The notes under the pieces were generated by a model. It was given only the letters and a program-made list of their open reading frames with translations, was not told the DNA's origin and searched no databases. Both the position numbers and the translations under genes were made by a program. A stretch of DNA of 64,000 nucleotides, taken from NCBI GenBank assembly GCA_017309115.1, contig JAFLEF010000020.1, forward strand, positions 1-64,000, written 5' to 3'. Every line of letters starts with the position of its first letter. The stretch's first letter is position 1. Of this stretch, positions 12,035-20,800 are shown in pieces. The DNA is from Verrucomicrobiota bacterium. GTDB lineage: Bacteria > Verrucomicrobiota > Verrucomicrobiia > Limisphaerales > UBA9464.

Positions 12035-13090
12035 ATGACCCCAACTCCCGAACGCCCGTCCGATCGGATTCTGCGACGCTTGCGAATCGGGATCCTGGTG
12101 GCGGGCGCGCTGCTCCTGGTGGTCGTTGCCTGGCGAGCGGTCCGCCAACCGTATCCGCAGGCGGACTGGATCCAGGTGGAGTCCCACCGGGTGGCGATCA
12201 TGAATCAGCGGCTGCCGCTGCGCGTGACGCTGACCACCAACCACGGCGTGGGCTACTTGGTCGCAGATCTCCACGGATCCGGCCCACGTCGTCAGCCGCT
12301 GGGATATCTGTCCAGCAGTCTCCCGGCGTCCTTGCCGCCCGGGGGCGGAACCTTCGAATTGGAGATTCCGGTGCCCTTGGTGCCGGATTTGGAATACGTC
12401 CGGGCGATCATTTTTCTGGGTCGGACGCCCCGGTGGCAGGACCGCGTGAGATTCGTCGAGACCGCGGAACTTTCGGTCGAAGCTCCCGGAACCCGCCTGA
12501 ACGAATCCGCGCTGCGCCCGTGGCACGCCCACGAACGGTACTCGGACCCCGAGGTCATTTTTCGGGAGACGCGGTGGAGCCGACCGTTGATTGGTGGGCT
12601 TTGGCTAATGGCGGCCGCCGTGGCGTGGCGTCGACCGGGTCCAGCGACTCTGGGCTGGATGCGGCACTGGCTGGCGGCGGCCTGTGTGTTGGCTGGAGCG
12701 GTGGAAATCGCCTCCCTCGATGTTCATCTCACCAACATCCTGCGAACCTGGGCTCAGCGGTCCCATTGGTACCACGATCGGCGAAGCTTCCAGCAAATCG
12801 CAACCGTGGCGGGATTGGTCGTGACGGCGGGCGTCACCTGGCTGGCCTGGTCGCGAATTCGGGGCCTGCGAAGATCGCTCGCCGCCCTGGGACTCGGAGT
12901 ATTCCTGGCCTTTTCGCTATCCCGACTCTTTTCGCAACACGAAGTCGATCAACTGCTGGCGATCCTGGTGGGCCCGCTCACCCTGGTCCAATTCGCCAAG
13001 CTCACTGCGGCGCTCCTGGTCATCGGAGTGCTCTGGCCGCATCGACGCCCGCCCCGGAACCGCACCACGACCAGCGCGCGTTGTTCGTAG
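12035..13090 (+). CDS. Multi-pass membrane protein of unknown function
   Basis: 351 residues from the ATG at 12035, 50 bases after uvrA. Not recognised. One N-terminal membrane helix (about 27-45) is followed by an extracytoplasmic, proline- and beta-rich domain of about 140 residues, then about five more hydrophobic helices in the C-terminal half (near 190, 215, 250, 280 and 310-330). Near the C-terminus the helix is followed by a basic tail (HRRPPRNR). The open frame extends upstream inside uvrA, but that part is only an overlap artefact. Between the genes, GCCGTTCGAACG occurs twice (11984-11995 and 12009-12020). Confidence 0.7.
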   Translation: MTPTPERPSDRILRRLRIGILVAGALLLVVVAWRAVRQPYPQADWIQVESHRVAIMNQRLPLRVTLTTNHGVGYLVADLHGSGPRRQPLGYLSSSLPASLPPGGGTFELEIPVPLVPDLEYVRAIIFLGRTPRWQDRVRFVETAELSVEAPGTRLNESALRPWHAHERYSDPEVIFRETRWSRPLIGGLWLMAAAVAWRRPGPATLGWMRHWLAAACVLAGAVEIASLDVHLTNILRTWAQRSHWYHDRRSFQQIATVAGLVVTAGVTWLAWSRIRGLRRSLAALGLGVFLAFSLSRLFSQHEVDQLLAILVGPLTLVQFAKLTAALLVIGVLWPHRRPPRNRTTTSARCS

Positions 13091-13150
13091 TACCGCCTTC
13101 AGGCGGCCCCTGGGGGTGAATCGGCGCTGGGGGGATGGGATAAATCCCGC
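13084..13150. repeat. Short palindromic repeat at the end of the membrane protein gene
   Basis: TTCGTAGTACCGCCTTCAGG with the self-complementary core CCGCCTTCAGGCGG (about 13092-13105) sits on the stop codon of the preceding gene. I recognise this kind of sequence as a dispersed intergenic repeat of Verrucomicrobia and Planctomycetes, from memory; only one clear copy is in this window. Confidence 0.45.
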
Positions 13151-13197
13151 ACTACTTACCCGGGAGCGAGCCCTTGCCGTTCCCCCGAAATCCTTGA

Positions 13198-13743
13198 ATG
13201 CTGACCCTTATGCCGGCACCGGAATCCAACCCTCCCCCGCGCCCCCCTGAGACGAAACTCTGGACCGGTCACTCGTCCCAGTGGGTGCACTTTTGGTACT
13301 ACTCCGTGTGCGTCATTCTGGCGCTGGCTGCCTTGGGCGGCATCCCCTTTACCGGAGGACTTTCCGCCATCGGCCTGATCCTTCCTCTTGGCTTGTGGAT
13401 CTCCCGATGGTGGTACACCCGCACGACCGTTTTCGAACTCACCTCCCAGCGACTGCGCATCCGCAGCGGCATCATCAACCGCCGCCTCGACGAAGTAGAA
13501 CTGTATCGGGTCAAGGACTACGAACTCGTCCAACCCCTGATGCTCCGTCTGCTCGGTCTCGGCAATCTGACGCTGGTCAGTTCCGATGCGACCACGCCCA
13601 AGGTTTATCTCCGGGCCATCGCCAACGCAGAAGAAGTGCGGGAACTCCTGCGCAATGCCGTGCAATCCGAACGGGACCGCAAACGGGTGCGGGAAGTCGA
13701 CGTCGGCGCCCACGAGGATGGACCCGAGGCTCCGCCAGTCTGA
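13198..13743 (+). CDS. Bacterial PH-domain membrane protein (YdbS/bPH_2-like)
   Basis: 181 residues. Two closely spaced membrane helices (about 38-58 and 60-80) are followed by a bacterial pleckstrin-homology domain with the usual pattern: FELTSQRLRIRSGIINRR, then a DEVELYRVKDYEL block, then LLGLGNLTLVSSD. The C-terminal tail is charged. Such proteins are membrane anchored with the PH fold in the cytoplasm; the biochemical role is not established. The ATG at 13198 is used; a second ATG at 13210 is possible. It converges with the next gene, 13 bases apart. Confidence 0.8.
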   Translation: MLTLMPAPESNPPPRPPETKLWTGHSSQWVHFWYYSVCVILALAALGGIPFTGGLSAIGLILPLGLWISRWWYTRTTVFELTSQRLRIRSGIINRRLDEVELYRVKDYELVQPLMLRLLGLGNLTLVSSDATTPKVYLRAIANAEEVRELLRNAVQSERDRKRVREVDVGAHEDGPEAPPV

Positions 13744-13756
13744 TTCCAGTCCAGGT

Positions 13757-14383
13757 TCACCGGCCCTCTGGAGTTCCCTCATAGTCCAGGAGCAAGGCCT
13801 CCAGACGACGAATCTCCCGTCGCTGCGACCGCCACGACAGGCTGATACCTCCCACCGAGAGGATCACCACGGCGGCCATGAACACGATCATCGACGTGAG
13901 CTGATTTCCCGTCGTTTTGCCCACGTCCTGCAATTGGACGAGGCAGAGAGCCAGAAGAGGCACGCCCACCAGATGCATCCCCAGCATCAGGCGCAGCCTC
14001 CGAGCCGAATCCCGGCTCTGCTCCAGGAGCGCCCGGAGGCTGCCGGCCAGGGATCGATCATAGTCGGGACGCTCGCGCCGCCGCCGCCAATAGCGGTACG
14101 CCATCCCCACCGCACCGAACCACGGCAAAAGAAGAAACGGCACCACAGCCCATTCGCGGCTCCAGTTGATTCGGTCCTGAACCGGATCCGGCCAAAGGAG
14201 GAACAACACCAGCCTTCCAGTCACCAGCGACAACCAGAACAAGGCCAGAGCCAGGCAAATCCGCACGCCTCGATCCCGACGCAGATAGGCCTGCAAAACG
14301 TGTCGGCGCTGACGATCCCAGTCAGGGGCAGCTGGTTGATTGTGGGGGGAGCGCCACAGCGTCTCCAGTTCAGTCCAGTTCAT
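13757..14383 (-). CDS. Membrane protein overlapping the ECF sigma gene; possible anti-sigma partner
   Basis: 208 residues with about four hydrophobic helices (near 43-62, 78-96, 133-152 and 165-183), a soluble N-terminal part of about 40 residues and a charged C-terminus. Its ATG lies inside the end of the sigma factor gene (14-base overlap), so the two are translationally linked. ECF sigma factors are commonly cotranscribed with a membrane-bound anti-sigma factor. The N-terminus (NWTELETLWRSP...) does not show the zinc-binding HxxxCxxC anti-sigma motif, so this assignment rests on position only. Confidence 0.7.
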   Translation of the reverse strand: MNWTELETLWRSPHNQPAAPDWDRQRRHVLQAYLRRDRGVRICLALALFWLSLVTGRLVLFLLWPDPVQDRINWSREWAVVPFLLLPWFGAVGMAYRYWRRRRERPDYDRSLAGSLRALLEQSRDSARRLRLMLGMHLVGVPLLALCLVQLQDVGKTTGNQLTSMIVFMAAVVILSVGGISLSWRSQRREIRRLEALLLDYEGTPEGR

Positions 14384-14885
14384 GAGAGAGTGTCTTTAGG
14401 GTTTCCGTGAGTTTTTGACGGGCCCGGTTCAGGCGAACACCGACATTTGATTCCGTCAGTCCGTGCACGCCGGCCATTTCGCGGTAGCTCAGGCCGTCGA
14501 GCGAAAGCAGCATCAGGGAACGATCGACCGGAGGCAGTTGCCGGATCGCGGCGTAGAGCTGCTCCAACTGGACCCCAGATCGGTCCGGCGGAGCATCGGT
14601 CGGCGCGGGCGGAGTGAGCGCTTCGAACTGCTCCACCCGGCGTTGGTAGTTGTGGCGCGTGCGACGCCAGGTCAGCGCCGTGTTGTGGGTCACGCGAAAG
14701 AGAAAGCTGGTGACCTGCGACTCGCCGCGGAAAGCGGGAATCGCCTTCCAGACCGCCAGCAGAAGTTCCTGCATCAGATCCTGCCGATCGACACCTTCGG
14801 CAAACCCGTTGGCCACATGATGCAAAATCGCCGCGTGCTCGCGGGTCCAGTCATCAAAGCGCTCCTGTTGTTCCGTGGAATTCAA
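14370..14885 (-). CDS. ECF-type RNA polymerase sigma factor
   Basis: 171 residues. Region 2 (about 12-85) shows DLMQELLLAVWKAIPAFRG and TSFLFRVTHNTALTWRR, matching the core-binding and -10 recognition helices. Region 4 (about 110-165) shows LPPVDRSLMLLSLDGLSYRE and a helix-turn-helix ending NVGVRLNRARQKL. It would direct polymerase to a small regulon, probably including itself. The start is TTG at 14885; no ATG lies before region 2. The following membrane gene overlaps it. Confidence 0.92.
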   Translation of the reverse strand: MNSTEQQERFDDWTREHAAILHHVANGFAEGVDRQDLMQELLLAVWKAIPAFRGESQVTSFLFRVTHNTALTWRRTRHNYQRRVEQFEALTPPAPTDAPPDRSGVQLEQLYAAIRQLPPVDRSLMLLSLDGLSYREMAGVHGLTESNVGVRLNRARQKLTETLKTLSHELD

Positions 14886-14944
14886 AACGATAACCGTAGG
14901 AAGCCGACCGGAGGCGTTTCTTACAGGCTCGTTTCCGAGGGATG

Positions 14945-15970
14945 CTAGAACCCGGGCAAACCGGGCAGCACCCCGCTCGGTATCGCCGCCCGCTGACCGC
15001 GAATCACCACGGCCAGCACCGACGCAGTCCCCTCGCCCAGGGCTACCGCTTCTCCGCCGATCGGCAATCCCTGATCACTCGGCACCCACCGTTGTCCCTC
15101 GTCATCTGTACGCAGCAGTCCCGACGGACCCGAGGTGCCGATCAACACTGCCGATCCGGCCCGACCCAGACACCAGGTGGGCGCCCGTTCGGGAAGTCCC
15201 ACATTGGCGTCCTGCCAGTGGCCGCCCCCATCCCGGGATACCGCCACTCCGCCGGGATTGCGTCCGGCGAACAGCACGGAACCCGACGCCACCAGACGCA
15301 AAGGTTGTTCCTTCCCCGCTTCCACCCAGCGCCGTTGGGCGGGATCGAATCGGTACACGCCCCGGGCATACAGGGCGGCAAACAACTGACCACCAGCGAC
15401 CGCAAATTCGAACACTTGGGTTTGCACGCCCGCGGGCAACCCGACGCTCAAATCCTCCCACTCACGAGCTCCGGGCACGAGCAGATGAATCCCGTGCCCA
15501 TCCGTCCCGGCATACACCCGACCCAGCACCACCGCCAAACTCAGCACCCGGCGCTGAGACCAGGGCGCTTCCAGTTGCGACCAGTGTTCTCCTGAACTCG
15601 GGGACTCCCACACGCCTTCCGAAGTCGCCGCGAGCACCCGTTTCCCCACCGTCGCCAGCGCATAAACCTTCAACCGTTCCGGCACCCCGCGTTCAGGCCG
15701 ACGCCAAGTCCGACCCTCGTCTCCCGAGATCCAAAGTCCTTGCTCGGTGCCCGCGAACCATTGCCCCTGAACCTCGGCCACCGCTTCAATGCGCACATCG
15801 GTGGGCAGTCCGTTTCCAACTTGAGCCCAGGTTCGGCCCTGATCCGTGGATCGGTACACTTCGAAGGTCTCGGCCGCGAAGCTGGTTCCGCCCGCTGCCC
15901 CAAACCAACCAACCAGCAGCCAGAGGAAAAACTGGGCCGGCGTCGGCGGGTGCGAACGGAGGTAACTCAT
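14945..15970 (-). CDS. Exported BNR/Ycf48-like beta-propeller protein
   Basis: 341 residues from the ATG at 15970; an earlier TTG at 16030 is not needed. A hydrophobic signal segment (FFLWLLVGWFGAAGG) is followed by repeated propeller blades, each with an Asp-box-like turn: STDQGRTW, SGDEGRTW, SPSSGEHW, SRDGGGHW and TDDEGQRW. This is the pattern of sialidase-type (BNR) repeats and of Ycf48/HCF136-like proteins, which are usually structural or binding rather than enzymatic. No catalytic residues of a sialidase can be assigned. It diverges from the small membrane gene at 16093. Confidence 0.82.
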   Translation of the reverse strand: MSYLRSHPPTPAQFFLWLLVGWFGAAGGTSFAAETFEVYRSTDQGRTWAQVGNGLPTDVRIEAVAEVQGQWFAGTEQGLWISGDEGRTWRRPERGVPERLKVYALATVGKRVLAATSEGVWESPSSGEHWSQLEAPWSQRRVLSLAVVLGRVYAGTDGHGIHLLVPGAREWEDLSVGLPAGVQTQVFEFAVAGGQLFAALYARGVYRFDPAQRRWVEAGKEQPLRLVASGSVLFAGRNPGGVAVSRDGGGHWQDANVGLPERAPTWCLGRAGSAVLIGTSGPSGLLRTDDEGQRWVPSDQGLPIGGEAVALGEGTASVLAVVIRGQRAAIPSGVLPGLPGF

Positions 15971-16092
15971 GCCTGTTTGCGCTACATACGACTTCCTTGG
16001 CTTCAGGGAAAGCCCGCCGTTGTTACCCACGCCATTTCCGACACACTTGACGCTCCCGACTCCTCCATCTTCCCATCCACCCCATCAAACTG

Positions 16093-16335
16093 TTGCTGAT
16101 CGTTTTGGTGGTTTCGTTTGGCCTGATCTTTGTCGTTCGAGGCGTTCAAGGATTCCGGCGCGGCCAAATCCATTACTTTGTCGGCGGCTACTCGGGCTGG
16201 CCCTTTTACCGGTCCGACCTGCTGACCCGGCAACAAGACGGTCTGCTCTACTGGCTGGTCTGCGCTTCCAACCTGCTCCTCGGGCTGGGAATTGCCGGCT
16301 GGGGATCCTGGATCATCGGATCCCTTCCACTTTAG
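16093..16335 (+). CDS. Small two-helix membrane protein
   Basis: 80 residues with a hydrophobic N-terminal helix (about 1-16), a polar loop with aromatic residues (GYSGWPFYRSDLLTRQQDG) and a second helix (about 52-78). Not recognised. No ATG is available: the frame opens at TTG 16093, or at CTG/ATC codons just before it, so the start is uncertain. It ends 8 bases before the GFA-family gene and probably shares its transcript. Confidence 0.6.
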   Translation: MLIVLVVSFGLIFVVRGVQGFRRGQIHYFVGGYSGWPFYRSDLLTRQQDGLLYWLVCASNLLLGLGIAGWGSWIIGSLPL

Positions 16336-16343
16336 CATTCGAC

Positions 16344-16790
16344 ATGGCCAACACGTGGACCGGCGGCTGCCTGTGTGGAGGAGTGCGCTATCGCTTGCTT
16401 CAGATGCTCTTTGGGTTGGTGGACTGTCACTGCCTGGATTGCCGGCGGGCATCCGGAGCGCCCTACGTCACCTGGGGTGTCGTTCAACGGGAGAACTTCG
16501 AACTGCTCAGCGGGACCCTGCGCGCCGTCCCACATGCCGGACGGATTCGCTCGTTCGCGGCCTGTTGTGGGACCCAGATTCTGTTTGAGGATGCGCCGCA
16601 GTGGCCCCGTCTGGACGTCACCATCGCCACACTCGACGACCCCACTCCGTTTCCACCGGGACGCGCCATCTGGATCGAGGACAAACTTCCCTGGGTCCTG
16701 CTTGACCCCTCGATACCGACGGGTGCCCCCGCAACTCCGGCCGCCGAACCAAAACCCAAGAACGAAGCCTCCACTCCGGAGACAAATTGA
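16344..16790 (+). CDS. GFA / CENP-V family zinc enzyme (glutathione-dependent formaldehyde-activating-like)
   Basis: 148 residues from the ATG at 16344. Conserved zinc ligands of the family are present: GGCLCGGVRY near residue 6-15, CHCLDCRRASGA near 31-42 and FAACCGTQI near 80. The fold binds structural and catalytic zinc; family members include S-(hydroxymethyl)glutathione synthase, but most bacterial copies have no proved substrate. The C-terminal 20 residues are Pro/Ala/Lys rich and low complexity. The reading frame upstream of the ATG is open but overlaps the small membrane gene. Confidence 0.85.
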   Translation: MANTWTGGCLCGGVRYRLLQMLFGLVDCHCLDCRRASGAPYVTWGVVQRENFELLSGTLRAVPHAGRIRSFAACCGTQILFEDAPQWPRLDVTIATLDDPTPFPPGRAIWIEDKLPWVLLDPSIPTGAPATPAAEPKPKNEASTPETN

Positions 16791-16832
16791 GTTTCAGCCC
16801 GCTGGCCTCTCCGCTCTCAGCTCTCAGCTTCC

Positions 16833-17675
16833 CTACTGCCTCGCCTTGGACCGCACCCGTTCGAGTCGGCGGGTGAGTTCCACCAATTCCTGTTCGATCG
16901 CCGCCAGTTCCGTGTCCTGTTCCAGTACCGCCTCGCCCTGACGCGCCGCTTCCGCCTGGGCTTTCTCTTCCTGGGCCTCCTGCATGGCGTTCATGATCAC
17001 GCCAATCAGCAGGTTCAGAATAATCATCGTCCCCAGGAGAATGAACGAGACGAAGTACAGGATGGCCCCGGCCGGACCAGTCAGAGCTCCCGGTGCCGAC
17101 ATCTGGTGCCGCATGATGTCCGCCCAACCTTCCAACGTGACCACCTGGAACAAGGTCAACAGCGCCTGGCCCAGGGTCCCAAAGTGTTCGCCATCCACCG
17201 ATCCGAACAGAAACACTCCCATCACGGCGTAGACATAGAAGTGCAGTCCCAACAGTACGCCGACATATCCCATCGACGGAATGCTCTTCAGCAGCGCGCT
17301 GACCAGGATCTGAAGTCCAGGCAACGCCGTCACCAATCGCAGGACCCGCAGCACCCGGACCAAACGCAGCACCGCCGCGAATTGCGCCTGCAAGGGCAGC
17401 AGACAGATCGCCACCACGACGAAGTCGAAGACGTTCCAGGGATCCAGGAAGAACTCCCACCACCGTCGTCCGTGAGCCCCCAATCGCAGCAGGAGCTCAG
17501 CAACAAAGATGCTGACGATGATCCGATCCAAAACATGCAACACCCCTCCCCAGCGGGACGTTATCGAGGACGAGGTCTCCAACCCGACCACCACGGCGGT
17601 CAACAATATGACCCCCAACATGCCATGGTGAAACCAGCGCGCGTGGACCCAACGTTGGCAGAAGGCAGACATCAC
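16833..17675 (-). CDS. Prokaryotic voltage-gated cation channel (NaChBac/BacNav family)
   Basis: 280 residues, one six-helix domain as in tetrameric bacterial voltage-gated channels. S1 is about 17-33, S2 about 48-66, S3 about 80-95. S4 is about 102-117 with regularly spaced arginines (R104, R107, R110, R113). S5 is about 136-158. The pore loop carries the filter T180-L-E-G-W-A-D186, followed by S6 (about 203-232, ILYFVSFILLGTMIILNLLI) and a C-terminal coiled coil rich in Glu/Gln that would assemble the tetramer. Most sodium channels of this family have TLESW; here Gly replaces Ser and an Asp ends the filter, which points to altered, possibly calcium, selectivity. Confidence 0.9.
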   Translation of the reverse strand: MMSAFCQRWVHARWFHHGMLGVILLTAVVVGLETSSSITSRWGGVLHVLDRIIVSIFVAELLLRLGAHGRRWWEFFLDPWNVFDFVVVAICLLPLQAQFAAVLRLVRVLRVLRLVTALPGLQILVSALLKSIPSMGYVGVLLGLHFYVYAVMGVFLFGSVDGEHFGTLGQALLTLFQVVTLEGWADIMRHQMSAPGALTGPAGAILYFVSFILLGTMIILNLLIGVIMNAMQEAQEEKAQAEAARQGEAVLEQDTELAAIEQELVELTRRLERVRSKARQ

Positions 17676-17726
17676 GAGTGGTGCCTATTTCGCACGAAGC
17701 CACGGCCCGTCAAGCGGTGGAAGCCC

Positions 17727-17880
17727 GGGTACGGGGTAAGAGGTAAGGGGTAAGGAAAAGCGCCTGGGTGCGCTGGCGTCTCGGCGGATCGCGCGTCAGC
17801 AGTTCACCTACGAACGGCTCCGCGGAGCGTCGCCCCACCGTTCCCCCGATCCGACCTCTCAGCTCTCAGCTTCTTCACAG
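17727..17880. repeat. Intergenic repeats: 7-bp array, palindromic family copy, CTGAGAG-type tail
   Basis: Three tandem GGTAAGR heptamers occupy 17735-17755. A partial copy of the ~100-bp palindromic family lies at about 17775-17845 (ACGAACGGCTCCGCGGAGCG). CCTCTCAGCTCTCAGCTTC at about 17855-17875 is the reverse of the CTGAGAG heptamer. No gene. Confidence 0.7.
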
Positions 17881-17881
17881 T

Positions 17882-20800
17882 TCAATTCCCGTCGTTGAGC
17901 GGCTGGGTGCTGCGCAGATACGCAAACAGATCCCGGACCTGTTGATCGCTTAGCCCCGCCAGCAAGCCCTCCGGCATCAGCGACGCTCCCGCCGGCTCCA
18001 AAGACACCAAATCACTCCGGGCTAGCGGAACGGTCTGACCGTCCGGCGTCCGCAACACGACCATCCGGGCGTCCTGATCCGCCAGGAAGCCGGTCAGCAG
18101 GCGTCCGTCCCGCGTCTCGGCCGAAAAGCTCTCGTACCCTTCCCGAATCTCAGCGCCAGGGTTGACGATGTTGAGCAGCAGGTTGGGCAGATCTGATCGT
18201 TGATAGACGGTGAGATCCGGACCGATCTCCGCGCCCTTGCCGAACAGCCGATGGCAGACTCCACAGTTCTCCAGATAGAGCTTCTTACCGACGTACGGGG
18301 ATCCGGTGGACAAGTTGATCACTTCGGCGAGTCGGGCGATTTCCTGTTCCTTCTCGGCCGATGTGGCTTCCCGCATGCTGGGCCAGAGTTTGGTGACCCG
18401 CGCCTGGAGTTCGGATTTGCCGCCGGAAGTAGCACCGAGCTTGAGCAATTGCCGAACGGTTTCGGACGGGACTGACGCCAGGGGAATCTGGCCAGATTGA
18501 ACCGCCTGCAGTAACGAATTCGCCCACGTCGGACGACTCGCCAGCAAGGCCCAGGCCGAAGCTCGAACGTCTGCGGGATACGTCGGCAGCTGCGTCAGCA
18601 CTTCACCGGCGATTTCCGGCGAATCGTATCCTTGAAGCGCTCCCAAGGCTGCCCGCCGCAGATCGGCGGACTTGGCGTCCCGCGCCACGGCCAGCAACAC
18701 GGGAATGGCCGAAGGCTGCCGTGCTTCGCCGAGGACGCTAATCAACTGCAACCGTTGGGACGCGCTGGCCGTCGGATCGGCGACCACCTTCAGCGCCTGA
18801 ACCACTGACCCCGACTTGCCCCGTCGCGCCCCCAGGACCAGCGATTCGCCTCCGGCTTTCTCCATCGCGTTTAGCAATTCCTCGGGCAGCCCCGTCAGCG
18901 GACGTCCCTGGTACGCTTCTTCAAATCCCTTGGTCAGTTGGGCGGTCTGTTCGGCTCCCGGAGACAGCTCAAAAAGTCGGGCACAGGCCAGCAAATCCTC
19001 CCGCTTGCCCGTGGCGGCAAACCGGCGCATCAGCCGAGACAGAATCGTGTTCTGAACGATCGGCGCCCGCCACAGTTCGCGGTCGGAAAAGAGTGCCAGC
19101 ACGTCGTCGCGGTGCGATCCGCACTGGGTTTCCAGCGCCCACCACACCAGCAGCGGCTGACGGGGATCCCGCGCATCGGCGTCGTGGGACAGCAGCGCCT
19201 TGATCATTGGCAACGCCGCGACCGCCGGCAGCCGACCCGCCGTCGACGCCAACTGGGCGCGTACTTCCAAGTCAGGTTCCGCAGCCGCCAGCGAGGCCAG
19301 GAAGGTCGACAAGTCCGGATCGACCCGCCGTTCATCGCCCACCAACCGGACCGCCCACAACCGCACCTGGGGAAACTTCGACGTCAGCGCGAGCCGCTGG
19401 GTGCCGGCATCCCAGTTTCCGGTTTGGTACAAGGCCCACAAGGCCTCCAGTGCCGCCGAGGCATCCGAACCGGTGAGGCGCTCCTTCAAGGCCGCCGTGG
19501 TTCCCTGTTCCCGGCGATCGGCGAGCACTCGAAGGGCCTCCTGTCGCCGAGTCCGATTGGGTTGATTCAACAACGCCGCCAAATCCGCCGCGCTGGCCCG
19601 GGACAAATCACCCGCCACAGCTCGGGTGTCCGATCCCTTCGCCCGCAATCGATAGATCCGGCCGTTGGCTTGATCGATCTGACCTTCGTGGTTCCGGTAA
19701 TGATTCACCTGCCGGTCATACCAGTCGCAGACATAGATCGCACCATCCGGTCCCACCTTGATATCCACCGGCCGAAACCACTTGTCCCGACTCTTCACCG
19801 GATAGCCGAGATCACGGGTGCGAAAGGTGGAACCATCCGCCACGATTTCGCTGAGCACGATCCGGCCTTGGAGCGGTTCCACTCCGAACAGCTTGCCCTG
19901 ATACCGATCGCCCATCGCTCCGCTGTCGTAGATCACAAAGTTGTGAGTGAACCGGTCCACGTCGGGATGGGGCATCTGCGGGAAGTAGCCGAAGGCATAC
20001 GGATTCGAGAGCGGTCCATGTTTATCGAAACCCTTCTGCAAGTACGCGCCCTGCTGGTAATGGAATCCCCGGGTGTTACCGCCGTTGTGGCCGCTGAAGA
20101 CGCGTCCGGCCGAATCGATTTCGAGACCGAATGCGTTGCCGCCGCCTTCGCTGAAAACTTCGTAGATCCGTTTCGCGGGATGATACCGCCAAATGTTCTG
20201 TCCTTGGGAATACACCGGACGCATCGGCTCCTTCGCCCGGGCGGGATCTGTCGGTACGCGTACCAACCCCTGGCTGGCGGCGGCCTGTTCCGCGGTGAGG
20301 ACTTTTCCGTCGGCGCCGTACACGAGAATGTTGCCGGTGACCGTGGAACCCTGGCATCCGTAAAGCCACCCATCCGGTCCCCAACGCAGGGAGTTGGCGA
20401 CCGAATGGGTGTCCTCCAGACCGAATCCCGACAGCAGCACCTGCGGATCGCCATCCGGCACATCGTCCCGATTGGCGTCCGGATAGAACAGTAGGTAGGG
20501 CGGATTCAGCACGAAGACGCCGCCCCGACCAAAGGCCACGCTGGTGGCGATGTTGAGTCCGTCCGCAAAGGTGGTGTGCCGATCCAAAGTGCCGTCGCCG
20601 TTGGAATCCTCGTGAATGGTGATGCGATCAGCGCCGCGAACATGGTGCGGAGGCGGCTGGGGAACCTGATCGTACACCGCCCGCCAAAAATTATCCCGGC
20701 TCACCATCTTCAATCCCGCCGGCGATGGATACTGGCGATACTCCACCACCCACATTCGGCCCCGTTCATCAAAGGTGAGGAACACCGGCTGGGCGATGGT

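Noticed and set aside
16031..16343. In-frame upstream extension of the GFA protein (273 residues)
   Set aside because: It overlaps the small two-helix gene in another frame, and the conserved domain starts exactly at the ATG at 16344.
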